Shown in pieces: positions 1 to 10,735 of a stretch of 64,000 nucleotides of DNA; position 1 is the first letter of the stretch, and the number at the start of each line of letters is the position of its first letter. The notes under the pieces are model-generated. The model saw only the letters and a program-made list of their open reading frames with translations. It did not search any database and was not told the origin of the DNA. The DNA is taken from positions 65,366,944 to 65,430,943 of the forward strand of contig NC_133773.1 in NCBI RefSeq assembly GCF_003597395.2. The letters run 5' to 3'. This stretch comes from Chelonoidis abingdonii (taxonomy: Eukaryota > Chordata > Testudines > Testudinidae). The translations under genes were made by a program, and so were the position numbers.

Positions 1-39
1 AGGAAACAGATTTCGTATTTCAATTTCAGATTAATGAGA

Positions 40-205
40 TACCCAACCATTCTAGTGTAAGCCTGCTTGCCTCCCTAGGCTTCAGAGCCTGAGCTGCAAC
101 TTCAAAGCCCTGTCTACCCAGCTGTTTTTATAGTATTAGCACAAATCCTGCTAGCCCAAGTCTGTCAGACTTGAATGGGAGGCTCGCTGTGTAGACATAC
201 CTTCT
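40..205. repeat. MITE-like repeat of the 'tgtagacatac' family, partial
   Basis: The right end reads 'ctgtgtagacatacc', the terminal motif shared by several short inverted-repeat elements in this window (see 12.17, 20.45 and 32.10 kb). The interior resembles the copy at 20.45 kb ('tcaaag', 'ctgctagcc', 'agactt'). The left end has decayed and I cannot place it exactly. Non-coding. Confidence 0.4.
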
Positions 206-899
206 GCCTCTACATTTACACTCTAATTGCTTGTATAGTGCTGAACAAGGAAAGAGCTCCAGGAAACGCAAAGGTGACAGTATTTTCTCTCTCTACCAAT
301 GGCCAGTAGCAATGCTTCAGAGAAGCTTAAAAAACAAATAAAAAATATTTCAGCACTAGACAGTTATAGAATAATCTACCCAAACATCAAATTTTCTTCC
401 TGGTGCCTGCTGTGCTCCCCACCCCCTCCCATTGGTTTAAATCATGATGCATGAGAGTTTTTGGAAGAGCATTTAGAGTTGCATCCAAATTTTGTTTTTT
501 GTGGATATACCGGTAATTTATTTTTAAACCTTATTACTACAGTTGAGAGTGTTTTCCTTATCATTAAACATTCAGTTCTTTTTTAAGCACAGCTCAATAC
601 TTGGACTCAGTGATATCCTCTGGAACTCACTGTCCCAAGGTAAAAAGAAATAATTGTACAACATGTGAAAAAGTATCAGTCTGAAATGTGTTACCTTGCA
701 ATTTTATTTAGTGTCCCCTTTGTTCTTGAATTATGAGCCATGGTGAATAAAAATGCTCTATCTGTCTTCTCTATCCTATTCATTATTTATTACAATTACT
801 ATCATCATCAACTTTATTTTTCTCCTCTCTAAACAACCCCATCTCTTCATTTTTAAACATGAATTAATCAATCAATCTTCATTACATCCTGTGAAAAAA
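206..899. other. No gene recognised, AT-rich DNA
   Basis: AT-rich sequence with short A and T runs. I see no open frame of note, no RNA gene and no repeat that I can name. Confidence 0.5.
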
Positions 900-1045
900 T
901 GAAGCATTTTTCCTCTTTTACTGAAGGATAAGCACAGAGGTTAAGTGACTTGCCCAAGGTACACTACAGAGTCAGTGGCAGAATCAGGAACAGACCCAAG
1001 GAATCCTAGCTCTTTGACTTCCATTCTGATAACTTTTGAACAATC
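900..1045 (-). repeat. MIR-type (CORE) SINE, old copy
   Basis: On the minus strand the segment carries the conserved MIR core: the 'ccttgggcaagtcacttaac' block (plus strand around 940-960), preceded by a 'tctgccactgac' match to the tRNA-proximal part and followed by 'ctctgtgc'. MIRs are tRNA-derived SINEs mobilised by L2 LINEs and are ancient in amniotes. The copy is diverged and lacks a clear tRNA A box. Other CORE-SINE subfamilies are possible. Confidence 0.75.
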
Positions 1046-1825
1046 TCTTTCCTTGGAAAAGTACAAGTTTAGATGAGGTGAAAAATAATTAATCTGTTCA
1101 GTAACATAAAACAGTTGTCATGTCATGATCTAATTTCTATATTAAAAAGTGGGTCATAGCGCTGCTTCTAAAAAGGGTATAATTCAGGGCATGATGGTGA
1201 CTGAAACAGTGTGTTCATGTTTCCATTACTACCATAAGCAGGTTACAGTTTTATAACATGATTAATTCATTTTAGACACGGTTCTGAATTCCTTACCACC
1301 CAATCCCCTCTCCCCAATTTCACTAGTTGTTTTGTCCATAATACTGCATAATAGGAGTTTCCTATTTTCACTTAGGACACCAAGCACCTTCACATATATG
1401 GCCAAATTGCTATAAAACAGGGTCAAGTTTTCCACACTATGTGATAACTATACAAACAAATGCCAAGCTAGATATGACTACACATATGATAACAGCAACA
1501 GTATGTGCACACACTTTTCTAAACAATCTGGGCCATGGCATTGGAAAATTAAACACAGTTTATCACAAAAAGTTTGATTTATCCAAATAATTCCAAGATC
1601 CAAATCAAATGTATAAACACAAATAAGCAATCCAATAAACAACATCAGGAGGAGAAGAGACACCCAAACTACAAGGCCTTGAGTTTTCATCTGCAGGATG
1701 CTACTGTTAATTGATGTACCCTAGTGAAAACTGTATGGAAGAAAATTCCAGCATTATGAGCCACATGCATTTAGTGCCAGACTAGGAAAAGCTGTTACCC
1801 GTGAGTGGTGGAAGCTGCAAACCAA
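1046..1825. other. No gene recognised
   Basis: AT-rich, no recognised repeat. A minus-strand open frame of 70 codons at 1478-1690 encodes a leucine-rich hydrophobic stretch, but nothing marks it as a gene: no upstream exon, no family match that I know, ordinary AT-rich composition. Confidence 0.5.
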
Positions 1826-2965
1826 GGCCTAGATTCCCAAGGAGAATTTAAACTGCCTAGTAGAATTCACAAGGCCAAGGTAGGCACTCAGGCTCCCTAT
1901 ACATTGCATGGAGGAGTTAAGCACCTAACACAGAGACAGCTCCTTGCTAAGTTAGCTAATATGAAATGACTATGGGAGCAGAGTATCAGAGGCGTAGCCG
2001 TGTTACTCTGGATCTGTAAAAGCAGCAGAGAATCCTGTGGCACCTTATAGTCTAACGTCTGTTAGTCTATAAGGTGCCACAGGATTCTCTGCTGCTTTTA
2101 TGGGAGCAGAGTGGTCTAACCCTCACCCTGCTGAGCCAATTAGGTGCCTAACTCTAGGTTGGAGGGAGATGCCTATCTCCACTTGGGATTCACGACGGTG
2201 AACCCTCTTCTGGGGTTAGGTAGCTAAGCCAGGCTCACATTTTCTCCAGTAAAAAGGTTGGGGGGTGCTGCCCCACTAATTAATAGCCCAGTAGTTAGAA
2301 CACTCACCTAGTATATGGGGAATGCAAGTTCACATGTGATTCAGAACAGGAACATTAAACCCAAGTTTCCCAGGTGAAGTCCCCTAACCGCTGGACTAGA
2401 GGAGGGCATTGTGTGGTGGCCTTTCAATATCTCTTGTTGAAGCTATTCAGTTTTGTACAAAACTCTGGTTCAATGATTAAAGTGAGACCAACTCTGTAGC
2501 TCAGAACTTATAATACTGACCCAGAAGAGTGGGGTTTAAGTCCATATTCCAAATCAAGCATGAAGATTTGAACTTGGGTCTTCTATCTTATGGGCAAGTA
2601 TGCTAACCACTAAGCTATTGAGAATATTGTCACTTATTTTTCCCTGCTCTGTCTTGTGCAGGTTTAGGGGTGCTTCAAGCATACTTTCTGGATCAGGCCC
2701 CACAAACAAGATAGGCAGGGAAATGCCTACTTTGTGTATCCTGCTGGGGCTTAGTCAGGATTTAAGCGCCATGTTCTATGGCACTGTCATGACTTAGGTG
2801 GCTTTGTTCATGCCCACTATAGAAATGCAGGGGACTTTAGCAGCAGAAACATAGGAGCCTAGGGACTTTGAGCATCCACAAAGGGCAGCTGAGAGATGAT
2901 TGGTGCATACCAGTAGCACCTAAATGTTGGACTTAGGAACCTAAGGCCCACTTGTGAAACCAGCC
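1826..2965. repeat. Composite palindromic repeat with inverted tRNA-like units
   Basis: Starts around 'gcctagattcccaagg' and ends around 'acctaaggcccactt', with many 'aggtgcctaactc', 'aggcgcc'-like motifs between, typical of a reptile dispersed repeat. Inside are two pairs of facing tRNA-like units: 2283-2345 (A-box-like 'tagcccagtagttag', plus) against 2350-2400 (minus), and 2490-2560 (plus) against 2562-2620 (minus, 'tagcttagtggttagc' on the minus strand and 'agttcaaatct' as B-box-like). A separate fold-back retroposon (1984-2098) is inserted in its left part. Class is uncertain; boundaries are approximate. Confidence 0.5.
1984..2098. mobile_element. Fold-back SINE-like retroposon with 13-bp target duplication
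   Basis: A short retroposon of the 'ttcagagtagcagcc' family begins at 1984 ('tatcagaggcgtagcc'). From 2017 it forms a 40-bp arm (2017-2056), a 4-bp loop (2057-2060) and a second 40-bp arm (2061-2100) that is its reverse complement with a single mismatch; the last two bases overlap the repeated target. The 13-bp sequence 'tatgggagcagag' lies at both 1971-1983 and 2099-2111, so the insertion is complete and was made by target-primed reverse transcription or similar. Non-coding. Confidence 0.85.
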
Positions 2966-3351
2966 CAAAGAGCCTTTCCCTTGGGCAGCCTTCATGAGAG
3001 CCTGTCACAATTGCAGTGCCCTTTGCTTAAGGGAGCAGTGAAATCCAAAGGGGCAAGGAAGAATGAGTAGTTCTTACCACTGGGAGCAGGCTGTACCAAC
3101 TGTCCAGTCCCGTTGCTCACCAGGCCACTCAGTAAGGAATCATGCCAGAAGATCATAGAGTGTCCTATTCCACAAAGCCCCTCTATATGAGCAAGAGTTG
3201 AATGACATGATTTAGCCTTTAATATACTTATAATATTCTGACAACATTCTGCTTTTCCCAATCCCATTACAAGTAATATAACTCTGCCTTCACAAGTGTT
3301 ACATTATGGTATACATTAAGTAGCTTTGTTGCCCTACAGGACATTGCATGT
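2966..3351. other. No gene recognised
   Basis: No repeat that I can name. A minus-strand open frame of 91 codons at 2992-3267 has no recognisable domain and probably arises by chance. Confidence 0.45.
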
Positions 3352-3359
3352 CTGATCCT

Positions 3360-3500
3360 CAGGAGCGGCTCTAGCTTTTTTGCCACTCCAAGCACAACAG
3401 GCAGGCTGACTGCCACCCTCCCCGCGACTGGCAGGGTGCACCCCCGTGGCTTGCCGCACCAGGTACGTGCTTGGAGCGCTGATGCCTGGAGCTGCCGCTG
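3360..3500 (+). mobile_element. hAT-type MITE, 141 bp, internally deleted
   Basis: Ends read 'caggagcggctctag' on the left and 'ggagctgccgctg' on the right, an imperfect terminal inverted repeat. The perfect 8-bp duplication 'ctgatcct' flanks it at 3352-3359 and 3501-3508, as expected for the hAT superfamily. It is the same family as the copies at 44659-44932 and 60892-61132 (shared 'aagcacggcaggcaggct' type block) but lacks most of their GC-rich palindromic core. No transposase coding capacity; mobilised in trans. Confidence 0.9.
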
Positions 3501-3508
3501 CTGATCCT

Positions 3509-4213
3509 GTCTTCATTTTAATAGATATATTTAAAAAAACTGTTAGGAGGACTTTAGTTAAGCCTTCGATAGTCTAGACGGACTGCTGTGCAAACTGAAT
3601 GAAATGTGAATACAAAGTTGCAAAATTACTTATTTTGTAAGTATATTGGGTCCTAAAAGTCATCCATCGACACAATTACCATGTTACATACCCTAGGCAA
3701 TGTAACGTTCAATCACATTTTATATCCTAAACTTCCCATACTGAACGGCATTTTTTTTATTAAGCAAGATGACTGACCACATATTTAACCTGAAAAATAA
3801 GCAATTATATGGGCCAATTGATTACTAATTGATGAATCTTCCACATAGGGCAGCAGTTTAGCTGAGAGACTGTTGATATTATGAGCTATGAAAACATGAA
3901 CTCCAACATATCACCAAGATTGACTAACAGCCTTGCTATTTAGTGGAGTGGTCTATATTAGCATTATAATGCGCAAGATGCTTTTCAGGTCATGAAAAAT
4001 GCAAACAAGCAAACTGAGGCAACTATCCAACTGGTTTTTAAAAACTATTTAGGATGACAGAAGATGTTCTAGTGAAACAAAACAGGTAAAACTGAGAAGG
4101 GCTGGTGAAGAAAGGGTGGAGGGACATTGTTAGTGTGGTGTTTTTCCAAAAAAATAAAATAAAATCAGAGCAAAACAAACATTTTTATGTGCAATATATT
4201 AGCAGTTGTTTCA
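3509..4213. other. No gene recognised
   Basis: AT-rich DNA, with an A-rich patch near 4148-4170. No element or coding signal recognised. Confidence 0.5.
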
Positions 4214-4320
4214 GGGTAAAATTTTCAAAAGCTCTAGTGGCTCAGGAGCATATGATCCATGTTCAAAAGCAATGAGATTTTGGTTCGTAAGTCATTGGAG
4301 CTTTTGAAAAAATTATTCTT
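4214..4320. repeat. Small palindromic repeat, 'ttttcaaaagc' type
   Basis: Left part 'gggtaaaattttcaaaagct' (4214-4233) faces 'ggagcttttgaaaaaatta' (4297-4315) in inverted orientation. Same motif family as 17045-17165, 33670-33760 and 44318-44402. A short MITE or MITE remnant; class unknown. Confidence 0.55.
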
Positions 4321-4548
4321 AGCCATTCAATGGTACATTTTGCCCCTGTCTATGCCACAAAGTGAAGGTGAGCAAATGCATTCAATTCCTAGCCCAGTTT
4401 TGTAATATGTCATTTTCTGTGAATGGAAACACAGCTTTTATTTTACTTCTCCCATTTCTCTATATAGAATATGATAACATAGCATTTAACAATTTGTTGG
4501 TGTTTGCACCATACACTGGTTATAAAAAACACACCTCACTAACTGTGA

Positions 4549-4670
4549 TAGGGTGACCAGAAGTCCTGCTTTTATAGGGACAGTCCCAAGATTTGGGGCT
4601 GTCTTATATAGGCACCTATTACCCCCCATCCTCTGTCCTGATTTTTCACACTTGCTATCTGGTCACCCTA
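4549..4670 (+). mobile_element. MITE with 13-bp perfect terminal inverted repeats
   Basis: Begins 'tagggtgaccaga' and ends 'tctggtcacccta', perfect inverted copies of 13 bp. The interior has 'gggacagtcccaagatttgg' and a 'cctattaccccccatcc' block that I recall from a MITE widespread in amniotes. The terminal TA could be a TA target duplication, as in Tc1/mariner elements, or part of the ends. No coding capacity. Confidence 0.8.
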
Positions 4671-6006
4671 AAAAGTGGGTACCCGGGGATTCAGCTGTGT
4701 AACTCTCATTAACTTTAATGGGAACAGTCTGCAGAATCCCCTGTACACTGTGCTATAAATTTACCCTAGTTCTTGCCTCTCATTTGTAATGACCTCACTG
4801 CTGACTTTTTATGACCTCAATATGATCATTTACTGAAAACACTATCTCGACACTACATTATGCACTTTGATGTCTAGTCACTACATGCCTTTTTTTAAAA
4901 AAATCTAAGTGAATTACAAATTGGTATCTAGTTAAAGCCAAGTCTGACTATTACATGGGCTTTGAACATCTGAATCTAATTAGCGCCACATTTAACCACA
5001 TCTGACTATAATATAATATAAAAACATTACAGTGCACATCAGAGCGATGCAACTGCCGCAGAGCATCTTGCAATCTTGGAATATACATTTAGTTCATTTC
5101 CTTCTTTCTCCAGATTGACATGTCCTCAGTTTCAAGTTCTATAACTGAAAGAGTTTAATCTATGGGTAGCCTCTCATAAATGAGAACACTGTGTAAGAGA
5201 ATATGTCTGCTGCTTCCCACAAGGGGGAAGCCTGCATCAATTATTATAGGGCACAATTTTGTCTGAGCTCTTCAAGGTCTGTATTTAAACACGCTAGGCA
5301 CAAATGTAAACTTCTGGTTCTATGAGGACCAACCACACTTAAACTGTGTGCACTTAAGAAGAAATTCTTGTCACAAGCAGATATTCACCCATGGAAATTT
5401 CTCACAGATTCATACAGATCAAGAAATTGGCTGGATTCTTGTTTCAGCATGGCTGAATTCAGAAACCGCTTTTTTTTTTCTAGAATTTTTCCTTCTCTCC
5501 ACCCACAGCTATAGTTAACTTGAATGGCGGAGTGGGGGGAAAAGTAAATTTGGGGGTTTATTTGCCTGAGGTTTCTGCCTCTAGAGTATGTTTAGGTCAT
5601 CTTTTTCAGTTTCTCTTTGCAACCATAGGGGCTAAAAAGGGACTTTTGTTTTTTAATGAAAGCTGGGATTTGTCATGCAATTCCATGACTCCAGGAGCTG
5701 GAGCTTTGAGGAAAACTCCAAATATGACAGAACTCAGCCACACTGGGTATGCTGAAATGAATCCTCCTTGACTCTCTAGAATAGGCAGTTGGGTACAGTG
5801 AGGGTGAGAGCTCGGGAAGGCACAGTTAGACCCACAGTTCTCTCTGGAATCAAAGTTTTTGTTATTTAAAAAAGCATGTCTCTAGCTGATATGACTGGGC
5901 GCTGGAAGAAGTAGAATCTTTGAAATGTGAAGCAAGTGTAGAGATTTCTGTATCAGTTACCTGAGTTTGCAGAGCATTTGGAACAATGGCTTTGTGGTGT
6001 GAATAT
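4671..6006. other. No gene recognised
   Basis: No repeat with defensible boundaries. An open frame at 5520-5771 (83 codons, plus) shows no domain and no upstream context. Confidence 0.45.
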
Positions 6007-6269
6007 GGGTATATCTACATTTGAACTGGAAGGTTTGTGTAGATAAATGCATGCTAGCTTTGCTCAAGCTTGTGCACTGAAAATAGTATTGTAGCTGGGG
6101 TAGCACGGGTGGTGTCTCAGGCTGGCTTAGCTAGTACATACCAACCCAGACCTCTGCTATTTCTAATATGTACCTCCCCAGACCTACATATGAATGCAAG
6201 CAAAGCTATTGTGGGTATGTCTACAGAAGCTGGGAATCACACCTCCCTGCTCAAATGTAAATGTACCCT
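6007..6269. repeat. MITE of the 'gggtatgtctacac' type, 263 bp
   Basis: Terminal parts 'gggtatatctacatttga' (6007-6024) and 'tcaaatgtaaatgtaccct' (6251-6269) are imperfect inverted copies. A second internal end-like motif, 'gggtatgtctacag', is near 6212-6225, so this may be two elements in tandem or a nested copy. Non-coding. Confidence 0.65.
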
Positions 6270-7079
6270 TTAGTTGTCAACTCAGGTGCCAACAAGGTCA
6301 ACATTGTTAATTACTTCAGTACTCCTCAAAGCAGATATGAAAGGAGAGGATGAATCACATTACTAAGAGCTACATCAGTGTTTGGCGTGAAGGGTTAGCT
6401 GAAGCAAGAGAGCATGCAGATTTTATAAATGAAGAAGTATAGGCCTTTAACAGATGGCAGGGTTGGGAAAGAGGCATGACTGGTTTCATTTTCCTGAAGG
6501 AAGCTTGATTTTGTGAAAAACACTGCCCAAGAGAATTCATGAATTTTGCTTTTCATCTTCAACCCACTGTCTTCCTTGGATATGGAGAGGGAGAGTCGTA
6601 AGATCAGTCAGCACATAGAAAAAGAACAGAGCTATTGTATCCAGCTTTGATCTGGAAATGTTTGTGAAGCAAAATAAAGCGATTATTGAGTATAACAGTT
6701 ACCAAGGTAACTGCATCTTTGACCCCTTTATGGTCTCCTTTAGGGTACTCCACTTAGGTGATGGTGAGAAGCCTGAGCGCTCTCTCAAGGAGAGATCACA
6801 TTGGGGGTTGGATTCACGCTGCAGACTCCTGCAGTTCACTGTGACTATCTCGGGTCTGACTTTAGCTCAGCAACTTCCATCCTGCAATGAGAGGGTCAAC
6901 CAGTGAGCAACAAGCCTTCACAGAGCAAAGTATTACTTATTCAGAGAAAAAGCATTACAGAGAAAATATATCTTTTTTAAAAAAAAAAAATGTTTCTATT
7001 CATGCCGAGTTTACAAAGGGTCACCATTTTCCACATGAAGACCCTGGCAGATTTCAAAGTACATAAGACCCTTTCCACA
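6270..7079. other. No gene recognised
   Basis: Single-copy-like DNA with an A-run at about 6980-6990. The 82-codon open frame at 6658-6906 has no recognised features. Confidence 0.45.
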
Positions 7080-7295
7080 AGCGGATGGTCAGCTGCTCCC
7101 GTGGCTCCGGTAAACATCCCACAGGCATGCCTGCGGCAGCTCCACAGGAGCCGTGGACCAACGGACCCTCTGCAGGAATGGCTGCGGCAGGTCAACCGGA
7201 GCCGCCTGCCGCCCCCCCTGCAAAATGCCGCCCCCTCAATAATGCTGGCACCCTAGGCGATTGCCTAGGCTGCCTAAATGGTAGCGCCGGCCCTG
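7080..7295 (-). mobile_element. hAT-type GC-rich MITE, left end not found
   Basis: The right end '...aatggtagcgccggccctg' (7277-7295) is, on the minus strand, a 'cagggccggcgctacc' terminus that I recall from a common turtle hAT family. The interior 'caggcatgcctgcggcagct' and 'ggaccaacggaccctctgcag' blocks resemble the core of the other hAT MITE family at 44659-44932. No matching 8-bp duplication to 'ggcttaga' (7296-7303) is visible on the left, so that end is probably truncated. Open frames across it (for example 6990-7360) are by-products of its GC content. Confidence 0.7.
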
Positions 7296-7303
7296 GGCTT
7301 AGA

Positions 7304-9409
7304 CGATTCCATGTGTCCAAGCGTCACATCTGTCACACTGACTACAAAATCCCACTTTAACAACAGAAGAGTAAATAACAGTTCTTATGGGAAGTATTTT
7401 AGTTTCCCTTTCATCTTTGATATTTGGAGACTAACATTTGGCAGGCAAAGTGTAAACACTGTTATACAGTATAACTGTGAAAGAACACCAGAAACTTGTA
7501 TTCATTTTTTAAAAGTCCATCTATTTAAGCCAAAAAAGTCAATGAGTGATGCTGATCACAATTACGGTGCAGCTCATACTGATTTTACTGCTGGGACACA
7601 ATTCATCATGAGGGAGCAACTGAAGCTTTGGCAGGGGACAACACAGTAGGAGAAAGAATCCTGAAGAGTAAAGAAAGAAATTAAAATATATACAAAAAGA
7701 ACCACACGTGTTTGTTTGCATACACATGCACGCACACAGATAGTAGGTTGAAGACCAAAAGAGTAATGGGAGAGTGAGAATGGAAAGGATACCTTATGAA
7801 TTTCCCTTTCTACACCTGTACTCTTGCAGAGTCTGCATTTGCTCTGTTGCTCCCATAGGAGAAGGGAAGGAATGGACCCCACTTGGACATATTTATAAAT
7901 GTCCATTTTTTTGTTGCTCTTTTCCTTTCTTGATACTGGGCCACTTACTCTCTGTTGCTTCAACTATGAGCTAGATACAGCACAGAATAAGATGCTGTCA
8001 TGAGGCCAGTTCCAGACCGCTGATTCTCAGCCATGCTGCACTTTAGAGCAACTTGAATGCTGCTCTGAACTGTGCCAGCTGGCTATGGTCACCTAGGGCT
8101 GCTCTAAACCACACCCAGGCTGAGACTCTGGCTCTATGACAGCCTGTAAAACCTTAAGCTTATGCCAAAAGGGGAAGATGGAGTAAGCCTCTTGCTGCCT
8201 GCCTAACTTCTGCTAGGGGTAGGAGTGAAGGACAAGAAAGCCAGAACTGGCTCCCTGGGCCTGTCACTGTTCACTGCACTTGAGCTCAGGGCTTGGTCCA
8301 GTTACATTTTTGATCTCATGTGTTTCCAGTCCTGATGGTTTGAAGCATACTGTTACTTTACCTTTCATTCCTTATATCATTACCCAAAGAATCACACTTC
8401 AGTCTCAGATAGTCTGTCCCTTTTGAAATACAGCAGCAGCCTGACACCTCTTCCTCCCCTTCTGTACATAAGGATGTTATATCTACTTATAACTGTCAAT
8501 TGCTTAAAATGTGGTTTTCTAAAAGAAGTGTTGACATCTTCTTTTCTGTAGATTAGTGTTTCATCAGCACTGATTTTGTTTAAATGGCTAATGTGTTTTA
8601 AAGCTCATGCACTATTAAGATGTTACTTCACTTTCTCTTTCTTAGACTACAGGAAGAAAGAGACATTTTAACCATGCATAACAAATTCATTACAATAAGT
8701 TGCTTCAATCTGACTCAAAAATTTATGAAACATAAGGGCTGAACTGAAAGGCTGTCTGGCTCTTAAGGTTTAGAGCTGGATTTTGGATGGGGTGATGCAA
8801 AAATGCAGTCTATTCCATATTCTTATTAGAATGATCTGTGAGCATCTGTGTATCAAATTTTTCTTAGAATGAAAGCTCATGTATTCACTTAGAATATTAA
8901 GGTATTTTGGTTGTCTCTAGGATTTTAACAGAGGGTATTACTTTCTAAAAATCTATTATTTCAGAGAAATAATCTTCAGCCATCAGTCCATATTTGCCCG
9001 ATACAATTAGTTACCATTACAAATATTAAAGACATCAGTGACAATCACAATAGCAGGACATTCAAAAATTTTACTTTTAGATCAAGATTCAGGTCTGTTT
9101 GAAAAAAAATAGGTCAGTCTCTCCTCATTAATAAACATGAGGCACATTAGTGTTAGAAAATGTTGCAAGTCCTGCTAGGAGCCTTAGGAGCCTACATGGC
9201 TCATTTAGCTTCTCATAAGTCAGTTTATTTTAAGGGGAATATATAAGACAACTCTAGCAAGACAACGTTCTGCTAAAAAAATTGCATAGAAAGACATTTA
9301 ATATATTTTTAAATATTGCACTTCATTTGTCTAGCTGAGTAGATGGTTGTCAAAAATCTCACAAGATTAAACACGAGCCATGCATTCTATTGTCTTTTGA
9401 AGCTCACTC
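7304..9409. other. No gene recognised
   Basis: Mostly AT-rich. Several overlapping open frames on both strands (7278-7649 plus, 7574-7963 minus, up to 129 codons) show no domain, no splice-flanked exon structure that I can support and mutual overlap. I call none of them. Confidence 0.45.
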
Positions 9410-9419
9410 CTGCCTGCAG

Positions 9420-9605
9420 CTGCGACAAAGTGGGTAAGGAAATATCTTTATTGGACCAACTTCTGTTGACGAGAAAGAGACAGAAGAAGAGCTCTGTTAT
9501 GTCAAAAGCTTGTCTCTTTCACCAGCAAAAGATGGTCCAATAAGAGATATTACCTTACCCACCTTCTCTCTCTAATATCCTGGGACAAACATGGCTACAA
9601 CACTA
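9420..9605 (-). mobile_element. Fold-back SINE-like retroposon ('gtagccatgtt' family)
   Basis: Read on the minus strand, the element begins 'tagtgttgtagccatgtttg' and runs through 'ggtaatatct'. It then turns back on itself: 9425-9482 and 9510-9567 are inverted copies of about 58 bp (for example 'ttggaccaacttctgttga' facing 'gcaaaagatggtccaataa'), separated by 27 bp. The 10-bp sequences 'ctgcctgcag' (9410-9419) and 'ctgcatgcag' (9606-9615) flank it with one mismatch and look like a target duplication. A non-inverted relative is at 47068-47187. Confidence 0.75.
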
Positions 9606-9615
9606 CTGCATGCAG

Positions 9616-10182
9616 TATGTATAGTCAGTGAGGCATATGAAAGATGGCTTGTGCATTCAGAATTAAATACTAGTCTTGTCACATCGGCCAGTTTGCAACC
9701 TCCCATAAATGCAATTGCCTGTACTGCTTCCGAAACTGTTCTTTTATGGTGCATTCTCAGTTGGGTACATTTCAAACAGAGTAATATGATTGCTGAGAGT
9801 TAGATTAATAAAACTAATGTTTAGAGACTTGCTGAAATAAAAAGAACTCAATGATTTCAGCTCTTTGAACATTAATATTTCAGATAAATGTACCTCGATG
9901 ATAGGGGAAAAGGTATTGAGACAGCATGGGGATACATCTATGTCAAACTGTGAACTCCATGTTTGATGAAGCTCATTTTGTTTCAGGGGCTCTACTTTGT
10001 ATTGTAACCTTCATTTTAGAGAGTGCCCTTTGTGCTATATTGCAACCTCCTTTGTGGATTCTTTACAGCATCCATTTTGTAGCAGGGGCTTGCCACCTAC
10101 TAGAAACACTATGTCTGAGAAGCTGACAGAGACATCAATGTTGAATGACTCCCCTTCTGGAAAATGAATTTTCTATGAGGAG
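9616..10182. other. Unassigned; possible old repeat at 9940-10135
   Basis: The stretch 9940-10135 ('acagcatccattttgtagca' and similar motifs) resembles a dispersed repeat, but I cannot name its class or ends. No coding gene supported. Confidence 0.35.
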
Positions 10183-10735
10183 GGCTATAAGATCATAAGG
10201 ACGGCCATCTTGGGTCAGACTAATGGTTCAGCTGGTCCGGTATCCTGTCTTCTGACAGTGGCCAGTGCCAGGTGCTTCAGAGGGTATGAACAGAAAATCA
10301 TCCAGTATGCCATCCTCTGTCATCCACTCTCAGCTTATGGCAATCAGAGGCGAGGGACAGCCAGAGCATGGAGTTGCATCCCTGACCATCTTGACTAATA
10401 GCCATTGATTGACCTATCCTCTATAAACCGATAGAATTCTTTCTTGAATCACGTTATTGTTTTGGCCTTCCCAACATTCCCTGGCAACGAGTTCCACACA
10501 CTATGCGTTGTGTGAAGAAATATTTCCTTTTGTTTGTTTTAAGCCTGCTGTCTATTAATTTTATTGTGTGATCCCTTGTTCTTGTATTATGTGAAGCGGT
10601 ATTCACTTTCTTCACACCAATCACAATATGATAGAGGTCTATAAAAATCACCTCTTAGTCATCTCTTTCCCAAGCTGAAAAGTCCCAACCTTTTTAATCT
10701 CTCCTCACACAGCAGCTATTCACTGACATTGAATA
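10183..10735 (-). mobile_element. CR1 LINE, 3' terminal fragment
   Basis: Reverse-oriented CR1 3' region. The LINE 3' end is at the left ('ataagatcataaggacggcc'). Other blocks known from sauropsid CR1 copies are 'gacagtggccagtgccaggt' (10255-10274), 'ttccacacactatgcgttgt', 'gaagaaatatttccttttgt' and 'cccaagctgaaaagtccca'. Only the terminal 0.55 kb remains, mostly 3' UTR and the end of ORF2, as usual for 5'-truncated CR1. CR1 normally leaves no clear target duplication. Confidence 0.9.

Noticed and set aside
7278..7963. Frames of 123 and 129 codons on opposite strands
   Set aside because: They overlap each other, the plus one starts inside a hAT MITE, and neither has a recognisable motif.
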